This document shows, one piece after another, positions 1 to 7,185 of a stretch of DNA of 13,900 bases; positions within the stretch are counted from its first letter, which is position 1, and each line of letters opens with the position of its first letter. A program made the position numbers and the translations under genes. The notes under the pieces are model-generated. The model was given only the letters and a program-made list of their open reading frames with translations, was not told where the DNA came from and searched no databases. The DNA is from Labilithrix sp. (GTDB taxonomy: Bacteria; Myxococcota; Polyangia; Polyangiales; Polyangiaceae), in NCBI GenBank assembly GCA_028287035.1, contig JAQBQL010000077.1, positions 1 to 13,900 on the forward strand, given 5' to 3'.

Positions 1-1464
1 GTGAAGATGTACGTCTGCGGTCTGACGACCTACGACCTCGCGCACGCGGGTCACGCCAGGACCAACACGACGTTCGACGTCCTGTCGCGATTCCTCCGCG
101 CGCGCGGCTTCGAGGTGACGTACTGCCGCAACGTCACCGACGTGAACGACAACATCGTCAAGCGCGCGAAGGAGAACGGCGAGGACCCGCTCGCCCTCTC
201 GAAGCGCATGAGCGATCAGGCCGATCGCGACCTCGCCGCCATCGGCTGCATGAAGCCCGAGATCGAGCCGCGCGTGTCGACGAGCATGGACGACATCATC
301 GCGTTCATCGAGAAGCTCATCGCGAAGGATCACGCCTACGTCGCGGACACTCCCGACGGCAAGGACGTGTACTTCGCGGTCCGCAGCTTCCCCGAGTACG
401 GCAAGCTGTCGCGACGCAATCTCGACGAGCTCCGTGTCGGCGCGAGCGAGCGCCTCGCCGAAGGCGCCAACGACGTGAAGCGCGATCCGCTCGACTTCGC
501 GCTGTGGAAGGCGGCGGGCACCGAGCCGTTCGGGTTCGAGAGCCCGTGGGGCAAGGGCAGCCCCGGCTGGCACATCGAGTGCTCCGCGATTGCGAGCCGT
601 CACCTCGTGGATCACCTCGACATCCACGCGGGCGGCATGGACCTCGTCTTCCCCCATCACGAGAACGAGATCGCGCAGAGCGAGTCGCTCACGGGAGCGC
701 CATTTTCTAGGGTCTGGATGCACGGCGGCTTCCTCGAGATCGACAAGGAGAAGATGAGCAAGTCGCTCGGAAACTTCGTGACGATCAAGGACCTGCTCGA
801 GCGGAACGACGCCGAGGGCTACCGCTACTACGTGCTCGGCACGCACTACCGCGGCCCGCTCTCCTTCGACATCGACAAGCGCGAGGACGGGCGCGTCGTG
901 TTCCCGGGCGTGGACGAGGCCGAGCGCCGGATGGACTACCTCTACACGACGCGCGACGCGCTCGTGGCGGCCGCCGCCGGCGCCGAGGCGGCGGACTCGA
1001 ACATCCTCCAGGGCCAGGCGAAGGTCATCGACGAGGCGCGCGAGGCGGTGCTCGTCGCGCTCGACAAGGACCTCAACACGCCCCAGGCGCTCTCGGTGAT
1101 CGCCGAGCTCGGCAAGGCGGCGAACGAGGTGATCATGCAGGTCCCCAAGATGAAGAAGGACCTCGCGAAGTCGGAGGCGCTCCGCGGCCTCGCCGCGAAG
1201 GCGCTCCGCGCGATGGACGCCGCCTGCGCCCCGCTCGGCCTCATGCAGGCCGACTCGCGGGACTACTGGTCGCGCACGCGTCAGCGGCGCCTCCGTCTGC
1301 GCGGCCTCGAGGCGGCGGCGGTCGACGCGAAGATCCGCGCCCGCACCGAGGCGCGCGCCGCGAAGGACTTCGCCCACGCCGACGCCCTGCGCAAGCAGCT
1401 CGCCGAGTGGGGCGTCGAGGTGCTCGACGCCGGCGACGGCTCGACGTGGAAGATCGGGATCTGA
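1..1464 (+). CDS. cysS: Cysteinyl-tRNA synthetase, 5'-truncated by window edge
   Basis: This class I aminoacyl-tRNA synthetase joins cysteine to tRNA-Cys in the cytoplasm. The visible 487 residues begin at MYVCG, which lies about 22 residues inside the E. coli protein, so the true start is upstream of the window. The GTG at base 1 is probably an internal valine. Class I signatures are present: HAGH (residues 15-18, in the place of HIGH) and KMSKS (251-255). The four zinc ligands that select cysteine can be placed as C6, C194, H219 and E223, with the last three spaced as in E. coli. The C-terminal helical region ends in [14 protein letters not shown], typical of the family. The conserved TDIDDKI segment reads TDVNDNI (46-52). 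The gene ends 8 bases before the end of a convergent regulator gene, and no classical terminator is seen between them. Confidence 0.97.
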   Translation: MKMYVCGLTTYDLAHAGHARTNTTFDVLSRFLRARGFEVTYCRNVTDVNDNIVKRAKENGEDPLALSKRMSDQADRDLAAIGCMKPEIEPRVSTSMDDIIAFIEKLIAKDHAYVADTPDGKDVYFAVRSFPEYGKLSRRNLDELRVGASERLAEGANDVKRDPLDFALWKAAGTEPFGFESPWGKGSPGWHIECSAIASRHLVDHLDIHAGGMDLVFPHHENEIAQSESLTGAPFSRVWMHGGFLEIDKEKMSKSLGNFVTIKDLLERNDAEGYRYYVLGTHYRGPLSFDIDKREDGRVVFPGVDEAERRMDYLYTTRDALVAAAAGAEAADSNILQGQAKVIDEAREAVLVALDKDLNTPQALSVIAELGKAANEVIMQVPKMKKDLAKSEALRGLAAKALRAMDAACAPLGLMQADSRDYWSRTRQRRLRLRGLEAAAVDAKIRARTEARAAKDFAHADALRKQLAEWGVEVLDAGDGSTWKIGI

Positions 1465-1472
1465 CCGGGGCC

Positions 1473-2408
1473 TCAGCGAAACGATCGGGGCGACGCCGTG
1501 AGGTGCGCCCCCATCATGCGTGACGGAAACCCGGGGAGCCGCTCGATCACGAGATCGACGAACGCACGAACGCGCGCCGAGAGGTGCCGGTGGCTCGGGT
1601 ACACGAGGTGCACCGTGGTCTCCGGCACCGCCCAGTCGCCGAGGACGCGCACGAGCCGCCCCGTCTCGCGGTCCTCCTGGGTGAGGAACGCCGGCAGGAT
1701 CGCGATGCCGAGATCGGCGAGCACCGCCCGGTGCACGAGCTCCACCGCGGTGAGCGAGTAGCGGGCGAGGAGCGACACGGCGCGGCTCTGGCCCTCCTTC
1801 TCGAAGGTCCACGTCACCGCGCGCGTCGTGCCCATGACCACGCAGGCGTGGCCCACGAGGTCGCGCGGCACCTCCGGCGTGCCGTGCTTCGCGAGGTAGC
1901 TCGGCGTTGCGACGCAGCTGCGTTCCCCGATGCCCAGCTTGCGCCCGATGATCTGCGCGTCCATCTGGCCGATGACGTGGATGGCGACGTCGAGCTCCTC
2001 CTCGAGCACGTCGAACGGCCGGTCGGCGACGATCATCTCCACCTGGGTCTCCGGAAACGTCGTCATGTACTCGGCGACGATGTCGGCGAGGAAGGCCTGC
2101 GCGAAGAGCAGCGGCGAGCCGATGCGCAGCACGCCGCGCGGCGTGTTGTGCGCCGCCGTCACCTCGGCCTCGGCCTCGTCGAGCTCCTGGACGATGCGCT
2201 CGACGCGGGCGAAGTAGGCGGTGCCCGAGTCGGTCAGGCGCAGGCTGCGCGTCGTCCGTTCGAGGAGCCGCACCCCGAGCTTGGCCTCGAGCCGTGCGAC
2301 GCGTTCGCTCACCGTCGACTTCGGCATGCCCAGCGCGTCCGCCGCGCGCGTGAAGCTGCGCTCCCGGGCGACCCGGACGAACACGATGATGTCGTTGAGA
2401 TCGTTCAT
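1473..2408 (-). CDS. LysR-family transcriptional regulator
   Basis: This 311-residue protein has the standard length and layout of a LysR-type regulator. An N-terminal winged helix-turn-helix (about 4-63, recognition region near 18-37, containing SFTRAADALGMPKSTVSERV) is followed by a linker helix and a two-lobed effector-binding domain (about 90-295). The MNDLNDIIVF start matches the usual beginning of the CrgA/AaeR-like branch, so the ATG at 2408 is favoured, although its ribosome binding site is weak. The gene is divergent from an EmrAB-type efflux operon, and a perfect dyad lies in the 96-base gap. By analogy with many LysR regulators paired with efflux pumps, it probably controls that operon and itself in response to a small aromatic or toxic compound. 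The ligand cannot be predicted from sequence. It converges with cysS. Confidence 0.93.
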   Translation of the reverse strand: MNDLNDIIVFVRVARERSFTRAADALGMPKSTVSERVARLEAKLGVRLLERTTRSLRLTDSGTAYFARVERIVQELDEAEAEVTAAHNTPRGVLRIGSPLLFAQAFLADIVAEYMTTFPETQVEMIVADRPFDVLEEELDVAIHVIGQMDAQIIGRKLGIGERSCVATPSYLAKHGTPEVPRDLVGHACVVMGTTRAVTWTFEKEGQSRAVSLLARYSLTAVELVHRAVLADLGIAILPAFLTQEDRETGRLVRVLGDWAVPETTVHLVYPSHRHLSARVRAFVDLVIERLPGFPSRMMGAHLTASPRSFR

Positions 2409-2432
2409 GTTCTGACCGGTCGAGCAGGCGAT

Positions 2433-2450
2433 TGTTCGACGCCACGAACA
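2433..2450. promoter_or_regulatory. Candidate LysR operator in divergent promoter
   Basis: The sequence TGTTCGACGCCACGAACA is a perfect inverted repeat with 6-base arms and a 6-base spacer. It contains the T-N11-A spacing expected of a LysR-type box. It sits in the 96-base region between the divergent regulator and efflux genes, 25 bases upstream of the regulator's ATG and 55 bases upstream of the adaptor ATG. AT-richer sequence (TAGTAT, GATTAT) just to its right could hold promoter -10 elements, but no convincing -35/-10 pair was identified. Assigning it to the adjacent regulator is inference. Confidence 0.6.
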
Positions 2451-2504
2451 TAGTATCCGATTATCCCGGGCGGTTCATCGACCGCGAGAGGCATCAGAAG
2501 CACC

Positions 2505-3776
2505 ATGAGCACGGCAGTGATGGCACGAGCGAAGGACGCCGCGGTACCGACGGTGTCGCTGGCGGAGCAGGAGAGCGGCACGGCCGACGCCACGGTCACG
2601 CCGGTGGTGCGGAAGAAGCCCAAGGCGAAGCTGGTCTTCGGCGGCATCGCGATCCTGCTCGCGACCGGCGCGACCGTGGTGTGGGCGATGGGTCGTGGCA
2701 AGGAGTCCACCGACGACGCGTTCGTCGAGGGGCACGTCGCCACCGTGGCCGCGCGCATCCAGGGACAGGTCGTGAAGGTCGCCGTGAAGGACAACCAGCT
2801 CGTCGAGGTCGGCCAGGTGCTCGTCCAGATCGACGACCGTGACGCGAAGGTCCGGATGGTCACGGCCGAGGCCGACCTCATGTCCGCGAAGGCGAACCTG
2901 TCGGCGATGGAGACGCAGCTCGCGCTCACCGAGAAGACCGTCGAGGCGAACCTCCGTCAGGCCAAGGGCGGCCTCACCACGGCGTCCGCGATGATCGGGT
3001 CGTCGAAGGCCGGCATCGATCAGGCAAAGGCCGACGTCGATGCGGCGGAGTCTCGCCGCGCGCTCGCCGAGCTCGATCTGAAGCGCGCCGAGAAGCTGAA
3101 GGCGGACGGCGCGATCGCCCAGGCCGAGCTCGACACGCGGAAGGCGGGCTACGACCAGGCCGTGGCCAACGTCGCGCAAGCCAGGGCGCGCGAGCAGAAC
3201 GCGCAGGTCGGCACGACGAGCGCCGCCGGTTCCGCCGAGAGCGCGCAGGGTCGCCTCGTCGCCGCGCAGGCGGGTCCCGAGCAGATCGAGGCGGCCCGGG
3301 CCGCGGTCGCCGTCGCAAAGGCGCGGGTCGCCCAGTCCGAGGCCGCGCTCGATCAGGCGAAGCTGAACCTCTCGTACACCGAGGTGAAGGCGCAGGTCCG
3401 CGGCGTGGTCTCGCGGCGCAGCGTCGAGGTCGGTCAGACGGTCGACCCGTCGCGGCCGCTGATGGCGATCAGCGCGCTCGACGATCTGTGGGTCGTCGCC
3501 AACTACAAGGAAGACCAGATCGCCGACATCAAGGAGGGTGAGAGCGCCTCGGTGAAGATCGACGCGTTCCCCGGCCGCGTCTTCAAGGGCCACGTCGACA
3601 GCGTGCAGGCCGGCTCCGGCGCGCGCTTCTCCCTGCTCCCGCCCGACAACGCGTCCGGAAACTTCACGAAGGTCGTGCAGCGCGTGCCGGTGCTCGTGCG
3701 CATCGACGACAAGCCCGCCGACATCGCCCTCCGCCCCGGCCTCTCCACGTACGTCACCATCACGACCGGGCACTGA
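2505..3776 (+). CDS. EmrA/HlyD-type membrane-fusion (periplasmic adaptor) protein
   Basis: This 423-residue adaptor should link an inner-membrane pump to an outer-membrane channel. A basic N-terminal tail is followed by one transmembrane helix (about 42-62). Next comes the family hallmark STDDAFVEGHVATV (68-81), which begins the first half of the lipoyl-like domain. A long Ala/Gln/Lys-rich coiled-coil hairpin follows (about 115-290, repeating units such as AKARVAQSEAALDQAK), then the second lipoyl half (YTEVKAQVRGVVSRRSVEVG, 291-310). The beta-barrel carries the EmrA-like stretch SLLPPDNASGNFTKVVQRVP (376-395). It is somewhat longer than E. coli EmrA, mainly in the hairpin. The ATG at 2505 has AGAAG four bases upstream; the ATG at 2520 is a possible alternative. 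Only three bases separate it from the pump gene, so the two form one operon. Confidence 0.94.
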   Translation: MSTAVMARAKDAAVPTVSLAEQESGTADATVTPVVRKKPKAKLVFGGIAILLATGATVVWAMGRGKESTDDAFVEGHVATVAARIQGQVVKVAVKDNQLVEVGQVLVQIDDRDAKVRMVTAEADLMSAKANLSAMETQLALTEKTVEANLRQAKGGLTTASAMIGSSKAGIDQAKADVDAAESRRALAELDLKRAEKLKADGAIAQAELDTRKAGYDQAVANVAQARAREQNAQVGTTSAAGSAESAQGRLVAAQAGPEQIEAARAAVAVAKARVAQSEAALDQAKLNLSYTEVKAQVRGVVSRRSVEVGQTVDPSRPLMAISALDDLWVVANYKEDQIADIKEGESASVKIDAFPGRVFKGHVDSVQAGSGARFSLLPPDNASGNFTKVVQRVPVLVRIDDKPADIALRPGLSTYVTITTGH

Positions 3777-3779
3777 GCC

Positions 3780-5318
3780 ATGGGCGGCACCGTCACGGGC
3801 AACAAGGCGGGCATCACGTTCGTCGTGATGATCGCGGCGCTCATGGCGCTCGTCGACATCACGATCGTCAACGTCGCGCTGAACGACATCCGCGCGAGCT
3901 TCGGGACGCCCATCGACCAGATCGGGTGGGTGTCGACGGGCTACATGATGGCGAACATCGTCATCATCCCGATGACCGGCTGGTTCCAGCGACGCTTCGG
4001 CTTCCGGCGCTACCTCACCTTCTCGATCATCCTCTTCACGTCGGCGAGCGTCCTCTGCGGCGTGTCGTGGAGCCTTCCCTCGCTCGTCGCCTTCCGTGCC
4101 CTCCAGGGGCTCGGCGGCGGCGCCATCATCCCGACCGCGCAGACCATCCTCTTCGCCCGGTACCCGAAGGAGCAGCACGGCATGGCCGGCGGCCTCTTCG
4201 GCCTCGGCGCGGTCACCGGCCCGCTGCTCGGCCCGACCATCGGCGGCTACCTCATCGACTGGTCGACCTGGCACTGGTGCTTCCTCGTCAACGTGCCGCT
4301 CGGCGTGCTGGCCGCGCTCGGCGCGATGCGCTTCATCGAGGAGCCGGGCTTCGTCCCGTCACGTCAGCCCATCGACAAGTGGGGCATCGCGCTCCTGGCG
4401 GTCGGCATGGCGTCGCTCCAGTACGTGCTCGAGGAGGGCAATCGCGAGAGCTGGCTCGAGAGCCGCACCATCGTGCTGCTGGCGGCGGTCGCGATCACCT
4501 CGCTCATCACGTTCATCGTTCACCAGCTCGAGACGCCGCACCCCATCGTCGACCTGAAGGTGTTCAAGAACATCACCTACGCGGGCGGCACGGGGATCAA
4601 CCTGATGATGGGCCTCGCGCTCTTCTCCGGGAACTTCCTGTTCGCGCTCTTCTGCGGCTCGGTCCTGCACTATGCGGCGCTCGATATCGGCAAGGTGTTC
4701 CTCGTGTCGGGCGCCTTCCAGATCGTGCTGATGCCGCTCGTCGGCCGCTTCGGTGGGCGCTTCGATCAGCGGGTGCTGCTCGCCATCGGCATCGTCGGTG
4801 TCGCGCTCAGCCTCTACATGAACGCCCACCTCACCGAGCGTTCCGGCTTCGGCGATCTCGTGGAGTCGATGTTCGTGCGATCGGTGTCACTCGCCTTCGT
4901 GTTCATCCCGATCAGCGTGATCGCGCTCTCCGACATCCCGGCCGCGCAGCGCGGCAACGCCACGGGCCTCTTCAACCTGACGCGCGAGCTCGGCGGGTCG
5001 ATCGGCACGGCGTGGATGGGCCTCGTGCTCGACAACCAGACGAAGATCCACTCGTCGTATCTGTCCGAGTACGTGACGCCGTACAACCCGCTCACGCAGG
5101 AGGTCTACGGCGCCGTCCAGGGCTCGCTCGCGACGCAGACGACGGCCCCGGGCCTCGTGCCGGAGACGATGCTCGCGATGAAGGTGCGCCTCCAGGCCCT
5201 CGTCCTCTCGTTCCAGGACGGGTTCATGGAGGCGACCTTCGTGTTCCTCACCGCGCTCTTCCTGGTCCTGCTCCTGAAGAAGCCGAAGCCCGGCGTGAGC
5301 GCGGCGGGCGCTCACTAG
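3780..5318 (+). CDS. EmrB/QacA-type MFS drug:H+ antiporter (DHA2, 14 TM)
   Basis: This 512-residue, very hydrophobic inner-membrane transporter belongs to the 14-helix DHA2 branch of the major facilitator superfamily. Motifs visible in order are D1 in the first helix (LMALVDITIVNVAL, 21-34), motif A in the loop after helix 2 (GWFQRRFGFRR, 67-77), motif B (RALQGLGGG, 106-114), antiporter motif C in helix 5 (GAVTGPLLGPTIGG, 143-156) and the following WHWCFLVNVPLG. It should use the proton gradient to export amphipathic or aromatic compounds through the upstream adaptor. The D1 motif ends ALND rather than the more common ALP. No TolC-type channel gene is present here, so an outer-membrane partner must be encoded elsewhere. 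Transcription converges with the cytochrome operon, with 12 bases between stop codons. Confidence 0.95.
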   Translation: MGGTVTGNKAGITFVVMIAALMALVDITIVNVALNDIRASFGTPIDQIGWVSTGYMMANIVIIPMTGWFQRRFGFRRYLTFSIILFTSASVLCGVSWSLPSLVAFRALQGLGGGAIIPTAQTILFARYPKEQHGMAGGLFGLGAVTGPLLGPTIGGYLIDWSTWHWCFLVNVPLGVLAALGAMRFIEEPGFVPSRQPIDKWGIALLAVGMASLQYVLEEGNRESWLESRTIVLLAAVAITSLITFIVHQLETPHPIVDLKVFKNITYAGGTGINLMMGLALFSGNFLFALFCGSVLHYAALDIGKVFLVSGAFQIVLMPLVGRFGGRFDQRVLLAIGIVGVALSLYMNAHLTERSGFGDLVESMFVRSVSLAFVFIPISVIALSDIPAAQRGNATGLFNLTRELGGSIGTAWMGLVLDNQTKIHSSYLSEYVTPYNPLTQEVYGAVQGSLATQTTAPGLVPETMLAMKVRLQALVLSFQDGFMEATFVFLTALFLVLLLKKPKPGVSAAGAH

Positions 5319-5332
5319 ATCCGCCGCGGCTC
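5297..5332. terminator. Candidate bidirectional hairpin between convergent operons
   Basis: GCGGCGG (5301-5307) pairs with CCGCCGC (5321-5327) around a 13-base loop. The stem extends through GAGC/GCTC with a single bulged G, giving about 11 base pairs. It spans the stop codons of the pump gene and the convergent cytochrome gene, where a shared terminator would be useful. There is no T-tract on either strand, so it is not a classical intrinsic terminator. It may act as a 3'-end stabiliser or with Rho. Confidence 0.4.
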
Positions 5333-6056
5333 AGTGCTTGCCGTACTCGAGCGCGACGCCCTTCCGCTGCGCGTAGATGTACGCCTCCATGGCCTTGAGC
5401 CGCGGGTCGTCGTCGGCGAGCGGCTTTCCGCGGACCGGGTTCTCGATGCACCAGTTGATCATGTCGCGCAGCATCGCGACCTTCCCGAGCTGCACCTGGT
5501 ACTTCGGATACGTCTCGGGATGGGTGTTCGCGGCGTTCGGATGGCACATGTCGCACGACACCGCGATGGTGCCGCCCATCGCCTTCGCGTCGTGGAAGAT
5601 GGCGTTGCCCTTGTCGACGAACGCCTGCGTCGAGGCGCGCCACAGCTGCTCGTCGCGCGTCGTGAAGGCGCCGTAGGTGTGGCCCTCCTGGAGCTTCGCG
5701 CCCGGCGCGGGCAGCGTGGTGCCGGCCGGCGCCGGGGCCGCCTGCGGGTTGGGTGCCGGCACCTTGTTCTGGGCGACGAGCTTCGTCTCCTGGTCCCAGC
5801 TCGCGCCGAGGCCGGGGTTCTTCTTCTTCCACTGGTTCATGAGATCGTCGGACACGTCACGCGCCTGCTGGGCCGTGAGCGCCTGACCGGGCTTGACGCC
5901 CTTCACCTCGGACGAGGTCGTGCCGTCGCACAGGCCGACCACCACGTTGCCGTCCTTCGACGTGGGCACCTGGTGCCGCGAGTCGTCGGCGACGGCGACG
6001 CCGCCGATGGCGAGGGCCGCCACCACGAACAGAGAGACGCTGAATTTCTTGCGCAT
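5331..6056 (-). CDS. Exported mono-haem cytochrome c
   Basis: This 241-residue protein starts with a clear signal peptide (MRKKF, then a hydrophobic run ending AVADD, about 1-24) and carries one haem-attachment site, CDMCH (168-172). A Pro/Ala-rich linker (about 98-120) separates an N-terminal region of unknown fold (about 25-97, with a lone C43) from the haem domain. The haem domain contains YPKYQVQLGKVAMLRDMINW then CIENPVRG and KAMEAYIYAQRKG. This pattern recalls the SoxA/thiosulfate dehydrogenase-like class of cytochromes c, but that is only a resemblance. M195, M199 or M223 could be the distal haem ligand. It is the last gene of a three-gene operon, 10 bases after the phosphoesterase stop, with GAGG eight bases before the ATG. 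It probably passes electrons to or from the di-haem peroxidase; that role is inferred from context. Confidence 0.85.
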   Translation of the reverse strand: MRKKFSVSLFVVAALAIGGVAVADDSRHQVPTSKDGNVVVGLCDGTTSSEVKGVKPGQALTAQQARDVSDDLMNQWKKKNPGLGASWDQETKLVAQNKVPAPNPQAAPAPAGTTLPAPGAKLQEGHTYGAFTTRDEQLWRASTQAFVDKGNAIFHDAKAMGGTIAVSCDMCHPNAANTHPETYPKYQVQLGKVAMLRDMINWCIENPVRGKPLADDDPRLKAMEAYIYAQRKGVALEYGKH

Positions 6057-6066
6057 GGGATGAGCC

Positions 6067-7185
6067 TCAGTACGACGTGAGCTTGGTGGCGGGCGGCACG
6101 TCCTTGGCGCCGTTCGACGCGAGGTAGCTCGCGCGGACGGTCACCGGATTGCGGTCCCACAGGTTGTAGATGGAGTCGGCGAGGCCCGCGACGGAGCCGC
6201 CGACCTCGAAGCGACCGTCGCCGCAGCCGTCGAAGTTGTCGAACGGGTCGGGCCGGTTCATCTGCACGGTGAGCTTCGGAAGTCCGGTCGGCGCGTAGGG
6301 CCACGGCCAGGCGGTCGAGAGCATCCCGTGGAAGGCGATGTTGCCGATGTGGTTCGAGAGGAGCTGGTGCGTGTGGCCGTGGATGACCGTGACGCTCTCG
6401 AACTTCGAGAGGATTGCCTGCACCTCGTCGGCGTCCTCGGTCCAGAAGTTCCAGTCGCGGTAGTACTTGTAGAGGGGCGAGTGCGAGAACACGACGAGCG
6501 GCGTCTTCGCGTCGATCTTCGCGAGATCGTTCTTCAGCCACTCGCGGCCCTGCGGGCCGACCTCGAAGCGCGACTGCGTTCCGTTGTCGAGACCGGCGAC
6601 GGTGTTCATGCGCTGCTGGGGCGTCATCTTGCGCGCCGTCCAGAAGTCCTTCTCGTTGACGCTCATGAGCGTCACGAAGTGCACGCCCTTGTGATCGAAC
6701 GAGTACTGCGGCGCGCCGAAGAGACCCTTCCACACGTCGCCCATGTCGAGGAACCAGTCGTGCTCGCCGACCATCATGCGGACGGGCGCCTTCACGCTCT
6801 TCAGGATCTGCGCGCCGAGCTCGAGCTCGTCCTTCGCGCCGAGCTGCGCGAGGTCGCCGCCGAAGAGGACGAAATCGGGCTGCGGGGTGAGCGCGTTCAC
6901 GTCGTCGACCGCCTTCAGGATCGAGCGCACGAAGCGATCGTTCAGCTTGCGGTTGTAGAGGTGCGTGTCCGAGATGTACGCGAAGCTGAACCGGGGCTTG
7001 CCCTCGTCGGCCGACGCGACGTCGACCAGCTGGAACGAGTGCGGGTTGACGATGCCCTTCGATGCCGCGATGCCGGCGCTGATGCCGGCGAGCTTCACGA
7101 AGTCACGACGGGAGACCCTGGAGAGCTTCCGGAAGAACGCCTCGCGCTCTTCCATGTGCTTCGTCTCGATGCTCTTGATGCCCAT
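6067..7185 (-). CDS. Tat-exported calcineurin-like metallophosphoesterase
   Basis: This 372-residue enzyme has a twin-arginine signal (SRRDFVKLAG, near residue 26) and so should be folded in the cytoplasm and exported. The calcineurin-type metal-binding motifs appear in order: DTH (near 74), GGDLA (near 111), GEHDW (near 141), a histidine in FSHSP (near 236) and HGHTH (near 272). The usual GNH(D/E) motif has Glu in place of Asn, a notable change in an active-site residue. The substrate (phosphomonoester, cyclic nucleotide or other phosphodiester) cannot be told from sequence. The ATG at 7185 overlaps the upstream stop as TGATG and has GGAGG about six bases from it. A GTG at 7188 would add one residue but is too close to that ribosome binding site. 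It lies between a di-haem peroxidase and a cytochrome c, so all three are probably co-translated and work in the same compartment. Confidence 0.92.
   Translation of the reverse strand: MGIKSIETKHMEEREAFFRKLSRVSRRDFVKLAGISAGIAASKGIVNPHSFQLVDVASADEGKPRFSFAYISDTHLYNRKLNDRFVRSILKAVDDVNALTPQPDFVLFGGDLAQLGAKDELELGAQILKSVKAPVRMMVGEHDWFLDMGDVWKGLFGAPQYSFDHKGVHFVTLMSVNEKDFWTARKMTPQQRMNTVAGLDNGTQSRFEVGPQGREWLKNDLAKIDAKTPLVVFSHSPLYKYYRDWNFWTEDADEVQAILSKFESVTVIHGHTHQLLSNHIGNIAFHGMLSTAWPWPYAPTGLPKLTVQMNRPDPFDNFDGCGDGRFEVGGSVAGLADSIYNLWDRNPVTVRASYLASNGAKDVPPATKLTSY

Noticed and set aside
2475..4274. A 599-codon open frame on the minus strand opposite the efflux genes
   Set aside because: It is Arg/Asp/Glu/His-rich low-complexity sequence with no domain features, an expected result of the G+C-rich codon use of the two well-supported plus-strand genes.
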